Assembly: GCA_029250945.1 (NCBI GenBank)
Contig: JAQXEG010000015.1
Span: 1 to 34,894 of the forward strand
Source of the DNA: Yoonia sp.
GTDB taxonomy: Bacteria; Pseudomonadota; Alphaproteobacteria; Rhodobacterales; Rhodobacteraceae
DNA length: 34,894 nt
Direction of reading: 5' to 3'
Shown: positions 26,160 to 34,797 of the stretch, one piece after another
How positions within the stretch are numbered: the stretch's first letter is position 1
Layout of the letters: every line of letters begins with the position of its first letter
The notes under the pieces: model-generated
What the model saw: only the letters and a program-made list of their open reading frames with translations
The model's database searches: none
Told to the model about the DNA's origin: nothing
Translations under genes and position numbers: made by a program

Positions 26160-27350
26160 TTATTCCGCTGGCGTCTTGGCGCCATCAGCGGCGTCGTCGG
26201 TTTTCTTGCGGCGGAACAAACCGCCCAGCTTTTGGCCACCTTGCACCAGCCCACCGGGCAGGAAGATGACAACAGCCATGAACAACAGGCCTAGCGTCAG
26301 GTGCCAGCCCTTGCCGATAAACGGGTGGATGATGGTCACCAGCGCGTTGTCCAACCAGTCTGGCATGAATGCGAACCAGTTGTGCAGGATACCGTCGTTG
26401 ATCTTGGACACGATGTTTTCAAGGTATTTGATGATACCAGCGCCCAACACAGGGCCGATCAATGTGCCAACACCACCCAAGATCGCCATGACAACAATCT
26501 CACCTGATGCGGTCCAGAACATACGCTCTGCCCCTGTTAGTGGGTCCATTGCGGCTAGCAGACCACCAGCAAGACCGGCGTACATGCCAGAGATCACGAA
26601 GGCCGCTAGCATATAGGGTTTCGTGTTGATGCCCGTATAGGACATTCGCGTCTGGTTCGATTTGATCGCGCGCAGCATCAGACCCATAGGGGAGCGGAAG
26701 ATGCGGATCGACAGGTAGAACGCAAGGATCAGGAACACAGCGGACAGGTAATACCCGTTCTGGAATGTGAATGACCAACCGGCCACGTCCACCACAGATT
26801 GCGCGTTCATTTCCAGCCCAAAGAAATGCGGCACCGTAGGGGAGTTTTCGCCCATCAGGATTTGCGGATCATCGTTATAAACTTGCAGGCCGGTTTCCCC
26901 GTTGGTCAGCGGTGTGAACACCGAATAGGCTAGCTGGTATGACATCTGCGCAAAGGCCAGCGTCAGGATAGAGAAGTAGATGCCAGAGCGGCGCAAACTC
27001 ACATAGCCGATCACGACCGAGAACAGGCCCGCTACGATAACCGACAGGATGATTGCGGGCACAACGTTGTAGGACAGCAGTTTGAACATCCAAACAGCAG
27101 CATAGGAACCCACACCCAAGAATGCAGCGTGACCGAAGGACAGATAGCCCGTCAGGCCAAACAGAATGTTGAATCCGATCACAAGGATGCCAAAGATGAC
27201 AAACCGTTGCATCAGGGCAGGGTAGCCCGCGTTAAAGCTTTCTCCCATGGCAGAAGCGGTTGGAAACGGGTTCAGCAGGATCGGTGCGGCAAGCGCCATG
27301 ATGCACACGATGATGAACAGTTTGAAGTCGCGTGAATTAAGTCCAAGCAT
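26160..27350 (-). CDS. livM: Branched-chain amino acid-type ABC transporter permease (LivM-like)
   Basis: A 396-residue inner-membrane permease with about eight to ten hydrophobic segments. The LivM family core is visible as [45 protein letters not shown], and the coupling region [30 protein letters not shown] followed by [14 protein letters not shown] periplasmic stretch after the fourth helix carries polar residues around [12 protein letters not shown]. The C-terminus is a short basic tail rich in Lys and Arg. The stop overlaps the ribosome-binding site of livG, and livH lies two bases upstream. Confidence 0.92.
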   Translation of the reverse strand: MLGLNSRDFKLFIIVCIMALAAPILLNPFPTASAMGESFNAGYPALMQRFVIFGILVIGFNILFGLTGYLSFGHAAFLGVGSYAAVWMFKLLSYNVVPAIILSVIVAGLFSVVIGYVSLRRSGIYFSILTLAFAQMSYQLAYSVFTPLTNGETGLQVYNDDPQILMGENSPTVPHFFGLEMNAQSVVDVAGWSFTFQNGYYLSAVFLILAFYLSIRIFRSPMGLMLRAIKSNQTRMSYTGINTKPYMLAAFVISGMYAGLAGGLLAAMDPLTGAERMFWTASGEIVVMAILGGVGTLIGPVLGAGIIKYLENIVSKINDGILHNWFAFMPDWLDNALVTIIHPFIGKGWHLTLGLLFMAVVIFLPGGLVQGGQKLGGLFRRKKTDDAADGAKTPAE

Positions 27351-27352
27351 GA

Positions 27353-28384
27353 TTAGTCCTCCATCACGCCTTTGCGACCCATCAGGCCACGGGGGCGGGT
27401 CAGCAAAATAATGATTGCAACAAGATAGATGATGATTTGGTCGATCCCGGGGATCAGCGCCTTAACCTCATTCATTGAGGCGAAGGATTGCAGAATGCCA
27501 AGCAGGAAACCCGCAAGCACCGCACCGGGCAATGACCCCATGCCGCCGACAACAACCACAACGAACGACAATACAAGGAAGTCCATGCCGATGTTATAGT
27601 GGGGCGACAGGATCGGTGTGTACATGACACCTGCCATGCCCGCGACGGCGGCCGCAAGTCCGAACATCAGCGTGAACCGCTTGTCGATGTCGATGCCCAG
27701 CAGGCCCACGGTTTCGCGGTCTGCCATGCCTGCACGCACAACCATCCCGAAGGTGGTGAACTGCAAGAAGGCGAACACAGCGGCGATAATGATCGCGGAG
27801 AAGAAGAAATAGACCATGCGCCATGTGGGGTAGGCGACAGAACCGGGGTCCATGCCCAGCCATGCGCCGACATCGACGGTGCCGATAAACACCTCGGGGG
27901 CGGGGGTCTGGATCGGGTTGGCGCCAAAGAACGCCTTAATAATTTCGCCGATCACGATGGCCAGCCCGAATGTCACAAGGATCTGGTCAGCGTGGGGGCG
28001 GTTGTAGAAATGCTTGATCAGACCGCGTTCCATTGCCCAGCCGACGAGGAACATCACGGGGATCACAACCAGAATGGCCAATGGGACAGACCAATCTTGG
28101 ATCGCGCCACCAATAGCCGGTCCGAACCATGCCTCGACATAAGGTATGGCCACCTTCAGAGGGTTGCCAAGGAAATCGGTTTGCGTGGGGTCGATCACGT
28201 CAAAGCTGAGACCCAGCAATTTTTGCACGGTGACCGCACAGAACGCGCCGATCATGAACAATGCGCCGTGGGCGAAGTTCACAACGCCCAGCGTGCCAAA
28301 GATCAGTGTCAGGCCGAGGGCAATCAAGGCATAAGCCGAGCCCTTATCCAAGCCGTTGAGAATTTGTAGTATAAATGCGTCCAT
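27353..28384 (-). CDS. livH: Branched-chain amino acid-type ABC transporter permease (LivH-like)
   Basis: A 343-residue inner-membrane permease that pairs with LivM. It shows [30 protein letters not shown] near the N-terminus, the coupling segment [25 protein letters not shown], and [21 protein letters not shown] near the C-terminus, all family-typical. I chose ATG 28384 ([15 protein letters not shown]), the usual N-terminus; a 21-residue extension overlaps the space after livK and looks non-native. livM follows after 2 bases. An insertion-like loop (about 55-85) between helices two and three is larger than in E. coli LivH. Confidence 0.92.
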   Translation of the reverse strand: MDAFILQILNGLDKGSAYALIALGLTLIFGTLGVVNFAHGALFMIGAFCAVTVQKLLGLSFDVIDPTQTDFLGNPLKVAIPYVEAWFGPAIGGAIQDWSVPLAILVVIPVMFLVGWAMERGLIKHFYNRPHADQILVTFGLAIVIGEIIKAFFGANPIQTPAPEVFIGTVDVGAWLGMDPGSVAYPTWRMVYFFFSAIIIAAVFAFLQFTTFGMVVRAGMADRETVGLLGIDIDKRFTLMFGLAAAVAGMAGVMYTPILSPHYNIGMDFLVLSFVVVVVGGMGSLPGAVLAGFLLGILQSFASMNEVKALIPGIDQIIIYLVAIIILLTRPRGLMGRKGVMED

Positions 28385-28480
28385 TGGACCTTGCCCCGTC
28401 ATGTCTGCTGGATTGGCCCTATGTCCTAGGGCAGGGTGGACCGGCACATAGGTGCGCCGGTCCGATCGTTTTCAAAACGC

Positions 28481-29827
28481 TTATGCGCCTGGGTTACATT
28501 CGCCCAGATCGCCACCTGCGAACATTGGGTGGTCAGGTGCGTACTCAACCTGTGCACGTGGCGTAACTTCTACGATTTCCAGTGTATCGAACTGGTTGGT
28601 TGGCGCTTCTGTGCCTTTCATGACCAACACGTCCTTAAAGCACTGGTGATCAGCGCCGCGGTACGATGTTGGACCATTGCCCATGCCGTCAAAGTCAAAG
28701 TCCTCAAGGGCTTCAACAACGCCACATGGGTTGAATGTGCCAGCACGCTCAACAGCATCTGCATAAAGCAGTGTTTGTACGTAGCATGTGTGCGCCGCAC
28801 CGGATGGTGGGAAGCCGTACTTTTCACCGAAGGATTTAACGAAGGCTTTGGTGCCTTCATCCTGCAGCTGCCAGTTCCAGTTCATGGAACCAAAGACGCC
28901 CTGAATGTTGGAGCCCGCACCAGCGGCCATCAGCTCGGAGTAGAGCGGCACGATGATGGTAAAGTCTTTACCGTTCACCTGCTTGTCGCGCAGACCAAAC
29001 TGGATCGCTTGTGTCAGAGAGTTGACCATGTCCCCACCGTAGTGGTTCAGGATCAGCGTATCCGCACCGGAGTTCAGGATTGGCGCGATGTAGCTGGAGA
29101 AGTCGCCAGCACCAACGGGTGTGCGCACGTCCTGCACAGTGTTCCAGCCGAGTGCTTCGGTGGACGCTGCGATGGATTCCTGCTGTGTCCAGCCCCATGT
29201 GTAGTCAGCTGTCAGGTGGTATGCCTGACGCTCATTGCCGTATTCCTTTTCAAGAACAGGACCCAGAGCAGCACCAGACATATAACCGTTAAAGAAGTGA
29301 CGGAAGCCGTTGGCTTTCTTATCTTTACCAGTTGTGTCGTTGGAGTGTGTCAGGCCAGCCATAAAGATGACGCCTGCTTCTTGGCACAGACCCTGCACAG
29401 CAATCGCAACACCGGAAGAAGACCCGCCGTTGATCATGATGCATTCGTCTTTCTGGATCATGGACTGTGCGGATGCACGTGCCACGTCAGATTTTGTCTG
29501 CGTGTCGCCTGTGACGAACTCGACCTTCTTGCCGAGAATACCGTTCCCCTTGAGGTTCTTTTCAGAGAACGTGTTCATCATGCCGCCGTCACCCATACCG
29601 TTGAGGTGCTCAACAGCGAGTTCCTGCGCGCGCAGCTCGTCGAGGCCTTCTTCAGCATATGGACCAGTTTGCGGCACGTTAAAGCCGATTTTCACAGTCG
29701 AGCCTTGTGGCGCGTTTGTGAAACCTGCGTGGCCATCAGCCCGCAGATACGTTGGAACGGCAAGACCTGCACCAGCGATGGCGCCTGTCTTCAGCACGCC
29801 ACGACGTGAGAAGTTTGATTTGGACAT
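28481..29827 (-). CDS. HAAT-family substrate-binding protein with Tat signal
   Basis: The 448-residue periplasmic solute receptor of the importer. It opens with a twin-arginine signal (SRRGVLK followed by TGAIAGAGLAVPTYLRA), so it is probably exported folded. The mature domain is a type I periplasmic-binding fold of the LivK/amide group: TVKIGFNVPQTGPYAEEG, INGGSSSGVAIAVQ, and the hinge region GADTLILNHYGGD. Six cysteines in the mature part, two near the C-terminus (DHQCF, GECNP), could form disulfides. AGGGAGG lies about 7 bases before the ATG. It is the first gene of the operon, followed about 100 bases later by livH, and faces the ScfR-type regulator gene. The ligand is unknown. Confidence 0.9.
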   Translation of the reverse strand: MSKSNFSRRGVLKTGAIAGAGLAVPTYLRADGHAGFTNAPQGSTVKIGFNVPQTGPYAEEGLDELRAQELAVEHLNGMGDGGMMNTFSEKNLKGNGILGKKVEFVTGDTQTKSDVARASAQSMIQKDECIMINGGSSSGVAIAVQGLCQEAGVIFMAGLTHSNDTTGKDKKANGFRHFFNGYMSGAALGPVLEKEYGNERQAYHLTADYTWGWTQQESIAASTEALGWNTVQDVRTPVGAGDFSSYIAPILNSGADTLILNHYGGDMVNSLTQAIQFGLRDKQVNGKDFTIIVPLYSELMAAGAGSNIQGVFGSMNWNWQLQDEGTKAFVKSFGEKYGFPPSGAAHTCYVQTLLYADAVERAGTFNPCGVVEALEDFDFDGMGNGPTSYRGADHQCFKDVLVMKGTEAPTNQFDTLEIVEVTPRAQVEYAPDHPMFAGGDLGECNPGA

Positions 29828-29960
29828 TATTATCCTCCCTAAGGTTTTTATATGCCGGTTGGACCTCCTCGCCCGCCCGACGTCCACTTGCGTGTGGCGA
29901 CAGCATCGGCGGGCAGGGGGCTTTGCGGCAACAGTGCTTGACCAGACGCGGGGTGAATTG

Positions 29961-29997
29961 GTAAATAAATGCACAACATTTTTGTAAACTGTGTAAA
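29961..29997. promoter_or_regulatory. AT-rich control region between livK and the ScfR-type regulator, with three GTAAA repeats
   Basis: The 221-base divergent region contains a short AT-rich tract. GTAAA occurs at 29961-29965, 29984-29988 and 29993-29997, the last two as GTAAACTGTGTAAA. Read on the other strand the middle site is ACAGTTTACAAA (29992-29981), which resembles the corynebacterial RamB site (roughly AAANTTTGCAAA, from memory) with two differences. This makes it a candidate operator for the adjacent regulator. Elsewhere in 29828-30048 only ribosome-binding sites are seen. Confidence 0.35.
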
Positions 29998-30048
29998 TCC
30001 ATTTTCGCGCAGGTGCAGAAAGGCGCTGATTATGCAGGGAAATATCAA

Positions 30049-31350
30049 ATGGTAGTGGATGGCATTGCAGGCAGCCGTATTCGTGAACGTCGCATCGACA
30101 AGGGTATTCGGCAGGCCACGCTGGCCGCGACCTTGGGCATTTCGGCCCCCTATCTGAACCTGATCGAACATAATCGCCGCAGAATCGCAGGCGACTTGCT
30201 GGCGCAGGCCGCTGCAGCCCTTGATGTGCCTGTTGATCAATTATCAAGCGGCGTTGACGTCAGTTTGCTGGACCAATTGCGCAGTGCGGCGGCTGATATG
30301 GCGATCACGGCGGAAACCGTCAGGGCCGAGGATCTGGCCGTGCGGTTTCCCGGCTGGTCCGATCTGATCGTGCATCAAGCCGCGCGGATCGCGTCGCTTC
30401 AGGATCGCGTGCAGGTTCTGACGGACCGGATGACATATGACCCTGAATTGGCGGGGTCACTGCATCAGGTTATCACGGCGGTAACGGCGGTACGTTCTGC
30501 CGCGTCGATCCTTGTGGGCGGGGAAACGATTGATGCCGACTGGCAAGCCCGGTTTCACCGCAACATTTACGACGATAGCGTGCGACTGGCCGCAAGCAGT
30601 GAGGCGCTGATCCAATATCTAGACACGCCCGATGCCGAAGGCGCCAGTCACATGGCCCCGATTGATGAGGTTGAGGCCGCATTGGATGCTTACGGGTTTC
30701 ACATTCCCGATCTTGAGGCGGGGCAATCAAAGCCTTTGGATCGCGTGTTGTCGGAAATGGCGATGTCGTCGCCCATGGCACTGGATTTGATGTCCCGCTT
30801 TTTGCACCAATACGCTGCGGACGCGGCGGCCATGCCCTTGCCCGCCTTTGCCGATGCCGCCCGCACCAATGGCCATGATCCTGCCGCGTTGGTGCGCGCT
30901 TTTGCGGTTCCGTTTGAGGCCGTTTTGCGCAGGCTCGCGTCCTTGCCCGTGGGCGAAGATCATCCGGCCATGGGCCTTGCCGTGGCAGACGCGTCGGGGG
31001 CATTGGTGCTGAATAAGCAGGTGCGCGGGTTTGCATTGCCGCGCGCGGGGGCGGGGTGTCCGCTTTGGCCTGTGTTCACGGCATTTGCGCGCCCCGATCA
31101 GCCATTGCGCGTTCCTGTCGTTTTGCCTGATACAACAACACAGCGGTTCCTGTGCTATGCGATTGCGGTGCCAATCGGGCAGGCAAGCTTTGACGCGCCG
31201 CCGATCTTGCGATCAACGATGTTGGTCATCCCCGATGCTGCTGATGACGGGGCAGCGGCAACGCAAGCGGGCGTGTCTTGCCGCATTTGCCCACGGGCTG
31301 ATTGTGTGGCGCGGCGTGAACAATCTACAATGACGGCATCCGCCCTTTGA
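30049..31350 (+). CDS. XRE-family regulator of the short-chain fatty acyl (ScfR/RamB-like) group
   Basis: A 433-residue regulator. Residues 6-60 form the XRE helix-turn-helix (SRIRERRIDKGIRQATLA and ISAPYLNLIEHNRRRI). The remainder is the long ScfR-type effector region, ending in a Cys motif CRICPRADCVARRE that is typical of the group and may bind metal. Characterised relatives (RamB, and ScfR-type proteins) control acetate, propionate or glyoxylate-bypass genes in response to acyl-CoA status. I chose ATG 30049 because AGGGA lies 8 bases upstream and the N-terminus matches relatives; 30013 is a longer alternative. It is transcribed away from the importer, suggesting it regulates it, and itself. 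Confidence 0.9.
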   Translation: MVVDGIAGSRIRERRIDKGIRQATLAATLGISAPYLNLIEHNRRRIAGDLLAQAAAALDVPVDQLSSGVDVSLLDQLRSAAADMAITAETVRAEDLAVRFPGWSDLIVHQAARIASLQDRVQVLTDRMTYDPELAGSLHQVITAVTAVRSAASILVGGETIDADWQARFHRNIYDDSVRLAASSEALIQYLDTPDAEGASHMAPIDEVEAALDAYGFHIPDLEAGQSKPLDRVLSEMAMSSPMALDLMSRFLHQYAADAAAMPLPAFADAARTNGHDPAALVRAFAVPFEAVLRRLASLPVGEDHPAMGLAVADASGALVLNKQVRGFALPRAGAGCPLWPVFTAFARPDQPLRVPVVLPDTTTQRFLCYAIAVPIGQASFDAPPILRSTMLVIPDAADDGAAATQAGVSCRICPRADCVARREQSTMTASAL

Positions 31351-31409
31351 CAGCTTGCGGTTTTGCCGTGATAGTCGGCGCAGCTTTCGGGGGGAGGGGA
31401 CACAGGAAC

Positions 31410-31778
31410 ATGGCCAAACGGGTCCTATTAATCGAGGATGAGCCAAACATCATCGAGGCGATCAGTTTCATTCTGTCGCGCGATGGGTGGACTGTTCATA
31501 CCCACGCCGACGGGGAAACCGCGATGACCAAGGTCCGCGCCACGCCGCCCGATTTGATCATCCTTGACGTGATGCTGCCGGGGCGCAGCGGTTTTGACAT
31601 CCTGCGCGATTTGCGCGCCGATCCTGAAACCCAAGCCACACCCGTTATGATGCTGACCGCACGTGGTCAGGCCAAGGACCGTGAATTGGCCACGCGGTTG
31701 GGGGCCAGCCAGTTCATGACTAAACCGTTTTCAAACGCCAAGGTGCGCGATACCGTACGTGCCCTGATGGACGCATGA
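31410..31778 (+). CDS. Stand-alone response regulator receiver
   Basis: A 122-residue single receiver domain without output domain. The acidic pair is E9 and D10, the phosphorylation site D53 in ILDVMLPG, T83 in MLTARG, and K105 in MTKPF, so the full phosphorylation site is intact. Such proteins act by protein contact or as phosphate shuttles. The ATG at 31410 follows a purine-rich stretch (GGGGAGGGGACACAGGA). Its TGA overlaps the next ATG (ATGA at 31775-31778), and the kinase gene is two genes downstream, so it is the likely partner of that kinase. Confidence 0.93.
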   Translation: MAKRVLLIEDEPNIIEAISFILSRDGWTVHTHADGETAMTKVRATPPDLIILDVMLPGRSGFDILRDLRADPETQATPVMMLTARGQAKDRELATRLGASQFMTKPFSNAKVRDTVRALMDA

Positions 31779-32029
31779 CACCGCCATCCAAGAATGCCGT
31801 TTTTCTGGCCAAAGGATCGTATCGCAAACGTCGTATGCGCGACTTTGCCCGTGCCGTGCCATTATTTGGTGTCGTGCTTTTGCTGATCCCTCTTTTGTGG
31901 AACGACCTGTCGGAACCTGCATCGACCAGCGGCGCTGTCGTCTATGTCTTTTGTGTCTGGATTTTCCTGATCATACTGGCGGTGGGGATTTCGCGGGCTG
32001 TGACCACCAATCAGGACAAGGCACCTTAA
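31775..32029 (+). CDS. Small two-helix membrane protein of the kinase operon
   Basis: An 84-residue protein with a basic N-terminus (KGSYRKRRMRDFAR) and two hydrophobic helices (AVPLFGVVLLLIPLLW and VVYVFCVWIFLIILAVGI), joined by a short acidic loop. By the positive-inside rule both ends face the cytoplasm. I know no family for it. It overlaps the receiver gene by four bases and ends immediately before the kinase ATG (TAA then ATG at 32030), so its translation is tied to both. Co-translation suggests a small accessory subunit of the sensor kinase, but this is inferred only from position. Confidence 0.8.
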   Translation: MTPPSKNAVFLAKGSYRKRRMRDFARAVPLFGVVLLLIPLLWNDLSEPASTSGAVVYVFCVWIFLIILAVGISRAVTTNQDKAP

Positions 32030-34717
32030 ATGGTCACCTTCAATGTTCTGATTGCGGTGGCGCTGGCCTATGTCGCGTTCTTGTTTGCGGTTGCGTTCCT
32101 TGCAGAACGGCGTGCGGCCAAGGGGCAGGGTGGCTGGCTGCATTCCCCCATCGTTTATACGTTGTCACTGTCGATCTACTGCACCGCTTGGACGTTTTAC
32201 GGTGCGGTTGGTTTCGCGGCGCGGTCGGGGTTGGAATTTGTGACAATCTACCTTGGTCCAACCCTTGTGATGGTGGGCTGGTGGTGGGTGCTGCGCCGCC
32301 TTGTGCGCATTGGGCGGACCCAGCGGATCACATCAATCGCCGACCTGATTTCATCACGCTTTGGCAAATCGACGTCCCTTGGTGTGATTGTCACATTCAT
32401 GGCAGTCGTCGCTGCCACGCCCTATATCGCGCTGCAATTACAGTCGGTTACCCTGTCGTTTGGCGTGTTTGCCGAGGCAGGTGGACAGCCTTGGGGCCCG
32501 GATGAGCTGACGGGTGGTGCGTTGTGGGTTGCGATTGGACTGGCCATCTTTACCGTCTTGTTCGGCACCCGCAATTTGGACGCGAATGAACGCCACCACG
32601 GCATTGTCATGGCCATCGCCGTTGAGGCGGCGGTCAAGCTGCTCGCGCTGCTTGCCATCGGGGTGTTTGTCGTCTGGGGCATCGCCGGTGGGCCAGCGTC
32701 GATTTTGGCCCAGATCGATGCGTCGCCGATTGCCACATGGCAGCAGGATGGCGCGCGCTGGATGACGCTGATCTTTCTGTCGGGTGCTGCGTTCTTGTGC
32801 CTGCCACGCATGTTTCAGGTCCTTGTGGTTGAAAACGTGGACGAGCGGCATTTGAACGTGGCTGGCTGGGCGTTTCCGGCATACTTGATGCTCATGAGCT
32901 TGTTCGTCGTCCCGATTGCCGTGGTCGGGTTGCAGCTATTGCCGCCCCAAGCCAACCCCGATCTGTTCGTTCTGACAGTGCCCATGTCCCAAGGGCGCGA
33001 CGGCCTTGCCATGCTGTCATTCTTGGGCGGGTTTTCATCGGCGACGTCCATGGTCATTGTGGCCACAATCGCGCTGGCCACAATGGTGTCCAACCACATC
33101 GTTTTGCCAATCTGGCTTAGCGCGCGCACAGGGGCAGAGGCCCAAGTGTCCGGCGATGTACGCAATGTCATCTTGCTGTCACGCCGATTGTCGATTGCGG
33201 GCGTTTTGCTGCTGGGGTTCCTTTACTACCGTGTGTCAGGCGGGGGGACCGCACTTGCGGCGATTGGCTTGGTGTCGTTCACCGGCGCTGTGCAGGTGTT
33301 GCCCGCCCTTATCGGGGGCATATTCTGGCGCGGGGCCACGCGGATCGGTGCGGCGCTTGGGCTGATCAGCGGTTTCGCGGTCTGGGGATGGACACTGTTC
33401 CTGCCAAGCTTTGGTAGCGGCGCCGTCATCACCGAGGCCGCAGCGGCATTCGGCCCTTTCGGGATCGGCTGGTTGCGCCCCACGGCCCTATTCGGGATCG
33501 ATGGCATGGACCCGCTGGTGCATGGGGTGATGTGGTCGATGTTGTTCAATGCAGCGATGTTTTTTGCGGGGTCTGTCTTTAGCTTTCCAACGCCCTTGGA
33601 GCGATTGCAAGGCGCGCAATTCGTCAATGTGTTCGACATGTCCGCCGGATCACGCCCGTGGCGGACCAGTGCCGCAGGCGCAGAGGATTTGTTGATCATG
33701 TCCCAACGCATCATCGGCGGCGGCGAGGCGCAGCGGTTTTTCCGCCTCGCGGCCGCGGGGCAGGGCAAGACTGGGTTTCTGCCAGACGTCACGCCAGAAT
33801 TCATGGAAGCATTAGAGCGCGAGTTGTCGGGGTCCGTGGGGGCCGCCACAGCCCATGCCATGATCGGCCAGCTGACCAAAGGGGCAGGGGTATCGGTTGA
33901 GGATCTGATCGCTGTGGCGGATGAGGCCGCGCAAATTCTCGAATACTCCAACCAGTTGGAAGCGAAATCAGCCGAGCAGGACCGCACAGCGCGGGCCTTG
34001 CGTGATGCCAATGAAAAACTGACGGTTCTGTCTGTGCAAAAGGATGCGTTTCTGACCCAAATCAGCCACGAATTACGCACCCCGATGACCTCCATCCGGT
34101 CGTTTTCGGAAATTCTGCGCGATAGCGGTGTGACGGGGCAAGATCACTGGCGATACGCGGGGATCATCCATGATGAGGCTTTGCGCCTGACGCGCCTGCT
34201 GGATGATTTGCTGGATTTGTCGGTGTTGGCGAATGGTCAGGTCGATCTGCATATGCAGGACGGCAGCCTTGATGATCTGCTTGATCGTGCTGTGGATGTG
34301 GCGATGGAACAGTCGATCGATATGGGTGTTGTGCGCAAACCGCTTGCCCAGACGCAACGGTTGCACACCGATCTGGATCGCCTTGCGCAGGTGTTTATCA
34401 ATTTGATCGCGAATGCCTGCAAATATTGCGATGCCGCGCAGCCCGAATTGACGATCCAAGTGGGCAGCGACGGGGCTAAGACTTGGGTTGATTTCATCGA
34501 CAATGGAAGCGGAATTTCAGAGGCAAACCAAAAGGTTATATTCGAGAAATTCGCGCGCGTCACAGATCAGTCAAAGGCGGGCGGCGCGGGCCTTGGCCTT
34601 GCGATTTGCCGCGAGATTATGGCGCGATTAGGTGGGCAGATTTCCTATCTTCCCGGCCAAGGTGGTGCGGCTTTTCGGGTGATCCTCCCGTCTGAGGCTG
34701 TGTTAGGGAATCCGTAA
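32030..34717 (+). CDS. SLC5-type transporter-coupled sensor histidine kinase (CrbS-like)
   Basis: An 895-residue protein. About the first 530 residues form a sodium/solute symporter (SLC5) domain with about 12 to 13 helices, including SIYCTAWTFYGAVGFAARSG and FLGGFSSATSMVIVATIALATM. Residues about 545-625 look like a STAC linker (SGSVGAATAHAMIG). A short coiled coil leads to HisKA, with H680 in SHELRTPM. The ATPase follows, with N795 in ANACKY, DNGSGI and GAGLGLAI. Related CrbS proteins sense acetate-type solutes and control acetate switching in Vibrio and Pseudomonas. Unlike CrbS, it has no attached receiver domain and no clear PAS domain. The separate receiver two genes upstream probably takes the phosphate. 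Confidence 0.93.
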   Translation: MVTFNVLIAVALAYVAFLFAVAFLAERRAAKGQGGWLHSPIVYTLSLSIYCTAWTFYGAVGFAARSGLEFVTIYLGPTLVMVGWWWVLRRLVRIGRTQRITSIADLISSRFGKSTSLGVIVTFMAVVAATPYIALQLQSVTLSFGVFAEAGGQPWGPDELTGGALWVAIGLAIFTVLFGTRNLDANERHHGIVMAIAVEAAVKLLALLAIGVFVVWGIAGGPASILAQIDASPIATWQQDGARWMTLIFLSGAAFLCLPRMFQVLVVENVDERHLNVAGWAFPAYLMLMSLFVVPIAVVGLQLLPPQANPDLFVLTVPMSQGRDGLAMLSFLGGFSSATSMVIVATIALATMVSNHIVLPIWLSARTGAEAQVSGDVRNVILLSRRLSIAGVLLLGFLYYRVSGGGTALAAIGLVSFTGAVQVLPALIGGIFWRGATRIGAALGLISGFAVWGWTLFLPSFGSGAVITEAAAAFGPFGIGWLRPTALFGIDGMDPLVHGVMWSMLFNAAMFFAGSVFSFPTPLERLQGAQFVNVFDMSAGSRPWRTSAAGAEDLLIMSQRIIGGGEAQRFFRLAAAGQGKTGFLPDVTPEFMEALERELSGSVGAATAHAMIGQLTKGAGVSVEDLIAVADEAAQILEYSNQLEAKSAEQDRTARALRDANEKLTVLSVQKDAFLTQISHELRTPMTSIRSFSEILRDSGVTGQDHWRYAGIIHDEALRLTRLLDDLLDLSVLANGQVDLHMQDGSLDDLLDRAVDVAMEQSIDMGVVRKPLAQTQRLHTDLDRLAQVFINLIANACKYCDAAQPELTIQVGSDGAKTWVDFIDNGSGISEANQKVIFEKFARVTDQSKAGGAGLGLAICREIMARLGGQISYLPGQGGAAFRVILPSEAVLGNP

Positions 34718-34797
34718 CCAAATATCGGTTAATGATGGTGCACATCCCTTTCTGATATGTGGCGCAATTGACCGAACACTCATCCCTATTGGCGCAA

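Noticed and set aside
28436..29809. 457-codon open frame opposite the substrate-binding protein
   Set aside because: The sense frame has a Tat signal, ribosome-binding site and a complete family match. The antisense product is Cys/Val-rich with no domain.
33226..34095. 289-codon frame opposite the sensor kinase
   Set aside because: Shadow of a gene with intact H, N and G boxes; composition is not protein-like.
34714..34731. TAACC/GGTTA hairpin after the kinase gene as a terminator
   Set aside because: The stem is only 5 bp of mixed composition with no T run.
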